In this document: one piece after another, positions 7,101 through 10,286 of the stretch
Position numbering within the stretch: position 1 is the first letter of the stretch
Layout of the letters: the number at the start of each line of letters is the position of its first letter
From: JANNHK01 sp034408875
GTDB taxonomy: Bacteria; Actinomycetota; Acidimicrobiia; IMCC26256; PALSA-610
Reading direction: 5' to 3'
NCBI GenBank assembly: GCA_034408875.1
Contig: JAWXCJ010000119.1
Span: 1-10,286 of the forward strand
Length of the DNA: 10,286 nt
Notes under the pieces: generated by a model
What the model saw: only the letters and a program-made list of their open reading frames with translations
Told to the model about the DNA's origin: nothing
Databases searched by the model: none
Program-made: the position numbers and the translations under genes

Positions 7101-10100
7101 TCGGCGCCGACGGCCGAAACGAACGAGAGTGGCCGCGCGACCGTCGAGATTGCCGCGAGCACCGAGGCCGAGACGGTCACCGTGCTCGCCGAGATCACGA
7201 TCGTCGGGAGCGCAACGACCCCGCCGCAGGTCATCCGGGGCAAGAAGGAGATCCCCATCACCAACCCGCCCCGCATGATCTACAAGTGGGAGCAGGTCAC
7301 GAGCGACTGGAACGTGCACGGCGAAGCCAACATGTCGGCCGGTCCGGGCGGGGGCACGATCCACCGCGTCATCGACCAGACGTCGATCGGGCCGGTCACG
7401 ATCGGGCGCACTGGTCACCTCACGCCCTACGACGGCACCGGTCCCGGTTCGGGCAACGACCGCGCGAGCGTGCGCGTCTCCGAAGTCGCGGGCCCGTCGG
7501 CAGTCGATTACGCGAGCGTCATCACGGAAACGCCCGGCGGAACCACGACCCGGACGTCCCGCCTGGTGATACCGACGAGCAGCGACGAGATCCGCAACGA
7601 ACTGCTGTCGCCGCACATCCTCGACTTCAGCGAACCCAGCGGCCGGACGCGCGACGTGTGGGAACTCCCCAACACGTTCATGGACATCACCGACGGCACG
7701 ATCGTCGTCAACAACGTGAGTCACGTCAGCGCGCTGCACTACAGGTACGCGTCGAACGAATCCGTCGACTGCCAGGCGGCGGGCTTCGGATGCGACACGA
7801 TGTTCTTCCTCGACCAGGTCGGTTTGACCGAGCGCGAAGAAGGTTCCGCGTTCCAGGTTGCACCGGACCTGCGCGCGGCCTTGACCTTCACTCGCAAACC
7901 CGACAACACGTGGAGCACCTACCGCTGGTGCGGCGCCCCGCAGACGTTCGACTTCGCGCCCCGCGACCTCGCGGCCGAGCTCTACAAGCAGTCGGGCACG
8001 GCGACGTCGAAGTTCCGCTTCGTCGCGACGATCACGACCGACCCCGACATGACCGAGGCCGATCTCACCCTCCCCGACCCCACGAGCTGCATCACCGAGC
8101 AGAAGCCGCCCGTCGCGGCCATCGCCCGCGACTTCGTGACCGCCAAGGAAGGCCAGGTCGTCAAATTCCTCGACGCGTCGAGCGACCCGAACAGCGACGT
8201 CGACCGGTGGCACTGGGACTTCGGCGACGGCGCGACGAGCGACGAGCAGTTCCCGACCCACCGCTTCGGGGACGACGGCTCCTACCGAGTCACCCTGACG
8301 GTCACCGACGCCGCCAACCTCACGGACAGGACCGATATCACGGTCGACGTGGTGAACGTCGCGCCGACGGTCGGCGCCGACGACATCAACGTGGCCAGCG
8401 GCGATTCGGTGGAACTCGCGGTGCGACTCTTCGATCCGGGCGAGCGGGACCAGGAAGCGCTGACGCTCAAGAAGTCGTTCGGCGGAGAGGCCGGTCTGCC
8501 CGTCTACGTCGACCAGACGATTCCGGCCGGTTCACTGCACATCAACCTTGGCGTGCTGCCCGACGGGCATCATGAACTCACGCTGACGGCCGTCGACAAG
8601 GACGGCGCGTCGAGTGCGTCGGTCACGGTGGCGATCGATGTCGGCGAAGGCGGCACCGTCGAACCCGACGAGGACATCGAAGTCGAGGCCGCGCCGGGCT
8701 GCGACTTCGGCGTGAAGCTCGACACCAGTGAGAGCGACTTCGTCGATCTCGTGACGCAGTACCGCGTCGAGAACAGCCTCTACCGTGTCTATCCCTCCCC
8801 CACTCTGACGCAGGCCGCCGAAGACTTCGCCGAATGGCTGCGCGACAACGACCTGTTCCAGCACGAAGGACCGGGCGGTAACTCGCCGAAGGACCGCGCC
8901 GAAGACGCGGAGTACCCCGGGCTTGCGGTCGGCGAAAACCTGGCCCGCGGCCCGCGGAGCGCACCCAACGTGATGGTCGGGTGGCAGGTCTCCGACCCGC
9001 ACAACGTCAACATGCTCGACGGACGTTGGCACGCCATCGGCATCTCCAAGCTCGACACACCGCGGGGCCCGTTGTGGGTCACCGTCTACGGCGACGTCGT
9101 CGACTGCCCCGACGGTCCCCCCGATCTCGCCGAGTCGTTCTCCGGTGCTTCCCTGGCACCTCGGTTCCGGCTTTCCGACCTTGGTGAGACCGAAGTGTTG
9201 GGGTGGCGCACCGCCGAGCCCGCGGCGCCCACGATTCCGATCACCGCGTTCACAGTTTCGGACACGACACCGGCGACCGGTGCCACCGTCGCGGTCGGCA
9301 ACCGTTCGAGCGGAAGCGCGCTGTTCCAGCCGGGCGACGGGCAGTTGCCATACACGGTCGCGGCCGGCGCGACGGCCGGCGCGGTGTATCTCGACCCGGG
9401 AACGTTCTCGATGTCGATGATGCTCGGGAGCCGGGTCGCGAGAATCGCGGTCGACGTCGGCGGCGTCGGCCGCACTGTCGAGATCACGCCGCTCGGTCCG
9501 CCCGGCGCCGCGTTCGGCGCGCGCCCGACAGTGCGGGCCATGGTCGCGACCGCGGGCGGCGAACCCGTTGCGAACCGCACGGTCGAGTTCACGATCTCCG
9601 GCCAGTCGACGGCGGGCGTCACCGACGCGACCGGCACCGCGGCGGCATCACTGCTCGTCGACTTCCTCCCCGGCCTCCACACACTCACGATCACCGTGCC
9701 CGCGCTGCCCGGCGGCACCGACGTGTCCACGACCACTCCGTTCACGGTCACGCCGAACGCACTCCCCGTCGCGACGCTCAACGGTCCCTACGACGTACTC
9801 ATAGGGTCGGGTCTCGCACCCGACCTCTCGGGATCGTTCGACCCCGACGGCGTACCGCTCGCCAACGTCACCTACGACTTGAATGGCGACGGCATTTTCG
9901 GCGACTTCTTCGGGTTCGGCCTGATCCCGGCCGACGTCGTGCGCGAGCAGATCTGCGGCGGCACGTGCACGCCCGGCGTCGACAAGACGATCAGGGCGCG
10001 GGTTATCGACGTCGCCGGTGGGCAGGCCGAGGCGAGCGCGCTCGTGCGCTTCACGCGCGACTTTCTCCTGTCGATCACACCCGGCACCGCCACCGTCAAC

Positions 10101-10286
10101 CCCGGTGGTTCGATCAGCTTCCAGGTGGGCGTGATCACGACGAGCGGTTTCGCCCAGCCGGTCGCGCTCACGGCTCCCGATCTCCCCGTCGGCGTGACCG
10201 CAACCTTCTCACCCGCGATCGTCACGCCGACCGGTACGTCGATCCTCACACTCACCGCCGCCCTCAGCGCCCCGTCGTTCGACACA
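4164..10286 (+). CDS. Secreted multidomain subtilisin-like serine protease (S8) with cupredoxin-like, dockerin-like, Ig/PKD and CAP domains; 3' end outside window
   Basis: One frame is open for 2041 codons from ATG 4164 to the window edge. Residues 1-33 are a Sec signal peptide (RKASR, hydrophobic core, cleavage near AAAAE). Residues 42-122 have a cupredoxin fold pattern, 155-235 an I9-type propeptide. The S8 domain spans about 270-640: Asp301 in YDHGF, His338 in DHGTHVAGT, oxyanion Asn507 in AAANDSN and nucleophile Ser610 in GTSMAAPHV are all present, so activity is expected. Spacing His-Asn (169) and Asn-Ser (103) exceeds subtilisin's, showing inserts. Residues 710-815 hold dockerin/EF-hand-like loops (DLNYDG, DLNGDGMVT). 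About 921-1032 is an invasin-like Ig (Big-1) module, 1033-1314 is unrecognised, 1315-1398 is a PKD domain (WDFGDG), 1398-1493 Ig-like. Residues 1515-1650 are a CAP/SCP domain (His1567, GEN with Glu1591, His1613). After it come Ig-like (about 1770-1865), PKD-like with DLNGDG (1866-1965) and a final Ig-like repeat cut by the edge. Cysteines come in close pairs, suggesting disulfides outside the cell. An alternative start is GTG 4173. Confidence 0.93.
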   Translation, partial: MGTVGRKASRALLVGVIALAGLPATSAAPAAAAEPRPVPDPVEVSISTGGFVPAVVTLAVGQSVEFTNDSGAPQTVTATDGAFDSGTIPPGGGFTMAIGVTGTFSFASANTAAFTGMVMVGLLDLPGTPGALVSATIPLIAIPPIADMDQHPAGIYASRSRALVMFKDGATVADANDALADAGVTIVATIPSLNAAVVQVLPIPATGDFAPLTSALATVRAHPAVAAATMDKLTEPSSATMPADSAAPTAWAWDDGRGTTGSAPVGTGDNWGLESARVPSTWNLLDGVRTKSPNVQTVIYDHGFEPTHPDLKLPVVDICRGWIVACTGNPSGGDNRDHGTHVAGTIGATFDNAGAQPGTTLGVSGVNPVAKMAAVSWKGNFVHFALGTIDDSYAQGSNTSANWAAWTEIIDQKKPDGSFPNLRAVNMSGTTMVLVRNPTTNVALWGANNTLKRCGPGLSDDAGGTGPCTPNTLDGLLAEVANDGVFARRIAERASSKDILLSIAAANDSNSVCADSVQTASPANGACPAGFTFVLVDTRLWHAFGWANANWQSTAANPILMVEAVDITNARAGFSNIGGDVSAPGVNIWSTFPPGRPSPIPGYNSLGGTSMAAPHVTGLAGWLAAYKPSLSVGQIKAAIVAGARSDTTGGAKPRIDAYSSFLIVGALADLADVNDPSADGNRRIIRSRTQTETVDTNVGTTVGGAQLHSAPDGKVDMRDFRRFRDALLQTCSNRISVPGCPPVGTETMDGANNHPKNDLNYDGCVFPTACRTEEAWSRFDLNGDGMVTPNRAAPVPLGSGGADVSLSDMEMFARVFQEPSEGWNRNDLAMLLRSGDLEVHADTMFQAGATGVTIEVRYGASGSLAPGPYKIDRRGGSVIVTVPTVDAGTPVEIIGRATVDGKPLVSALKKRTLKHGEDARIDVCVPVINVTTGDPTLYADGKDKTKVHGTFVRCDGDTVEAEHMSFKLETEETAPLATLSAPTAETNESGRATVEIAASTEAETVTVLAEITIVGSATTPPQVIRGKKEIPITNPPRMIYKWEQVTSDWNVHGEANMSAGPGGGTIHRVIDQTSIGPVTIGRTGHLTPYDGTGPGSGNDRASVRVSEVAGPSAVDYASVITETPGGTTTRTSRLVIPTSSDEIRNELLSPHILDFSEPSGRTRDVWELPNTFMDITDGTIVVNNVSHVSALHYRYASNESVDCQAAGFGCDTMFFLDQVGLTEREEGSAFQVAPDLRAALTFTRKPDNTWSTYRWCGAPQTFDFAPRDLAAELYKQSGTATSKFRFVATITTDPDMTEADLTLPDPTSCITEQKPPVAAIARDFVTAKEGQVVKFLDASSDPNSDVDRWHWDFGDGATSDEQFPTHRFGDDGSYRVTLTVTDAANLTDRTDITVDVVNVAPTVGADDINVASGDSVELAVRLFDPGERDQEALTLKKSFGGEAGLPVYVDQTIPAGSLHINLGVLPDGHHELTLTAVDKDGASSASVTVAIDVGEGGTVEPDEDIEVEAAPGCDFGVKLDTSESDFVDLVTQYRVENSLYRVYPSPTLTQAAEDFAEWLRDNDLFQHEGPGGNSPKDRAEDAEYPGLAVGENLARGPRSAPNVMVGWQVSDPHNVNMLDGRWHAIGISKLDTPRGPLWVTVYGDVVDCPDGPPDLAESFSGASLAPRFRLSDLGETEVLGWRTAEPAAPTIPITAFTVSDTTPATGATVAVGNRSSGSALFQPGDGQLPYTVAAGATAGAVYLDPGTFSMSMMLGSRVARIAVDVGGVGRTVEITPLGPPGAAFGARPTVRAMVATAGGEPVANRTVEFTISGQSTAGVTDATGTAAASLLVDFLPGLHTLTITVPALPGGTDVSTTTPFTVTPNALPVATLNGPYDVLIGSGLAPDLSGSFDPDGVPLANVTYDLNGDGIFGDFFGFGLIPADVVREQICGGTCTPGVDKTIRARVIDVAGGQAEASALVRFTRDFLLSITPGTATVNPGGSISFQVGVITTSGFAQPVALTAPDLPVGVTATFSPAIVTPTGTSILTLTAALSAPSFDT

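Noticed and set aside
5955..8261. 768-codon open frame on the minus strand opposite the protease
   Set aside because: It lies entirely antisense to a gene with unmistakable protease, Ig and PKD motifs. Its Arg/Asp/Val-rich composition is what the complement of GC-biased codons produces, and it shows no domain motif.

Overview
The window is about two-thirds G+C with strong G/C preference at third codon positions. The family content (a HelZ-type SNF2 helicase with an SNF2-associated region, a STAS-like fragment, and a giant exported subtilase with Ig/PKD/CAP modules) fits a high-GC actinobacterium, perhaps of the Acidimicrobiia. That placement is inference from composition and family resemblance, not from a marker gene.

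Layout. Bases 1-111 (+) are the last 36 codons of a gene that reads like the C-terminus of an adenylate kinase. It converges on a leftward block: a large SNF2-family helicase (675-3884, -), a 96-aa protein translationally coupled to it by a GTGA stop/start overlap (388-678, -), and a short, probably decayed STAS-domain fragment (65-346, -) whose end overlaps the adenylate-kinase-like gene. A divergent intergenic region (3885-4163) follows. It holds a perfect 12-bp inverted repeat and, beside it, a row of smaller hairpins. From 4164 to the right edge (+) one reading frame stays open for 2041 codons and has no stop inside the window. It encodes a secreted, multidomain subtilisin-like protease. 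No stretch longer than 300 bases lacks a gene.

Functional reading. The leftward block is intracellular: an ATP-driven double-stranded nucleic-acid translocase plus a small partner whose sequence resembles the tail of the SWIM zinc-finger proteins that accompany HelZ helicases in other actinobacteria. The rightward gene is extracytoplasmic. It has a signal peptide, a cupredoxin-like domain without obvious copper ligands, an I9-type propeptide, an S8 catalytic domain with Asp/His/Asn/Ser all present, a dockerin/EF-hand-like calcium module, Ig-like and PKD modules, a CAP (SCP-like) domain with its His/Glu/His signature, and more Ig/PKD modules up to the window edge. The two blocks need not be functionally related; they share only the structured intergenic region.

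The items most worth a second look are the protease-CAP fusion, the apparent loss of copper ligands in the N-terminal cupredoxin fold, the hairpin cluster between the divergent genes, and the helicase/SWIM-tail pair without a zinc finger.
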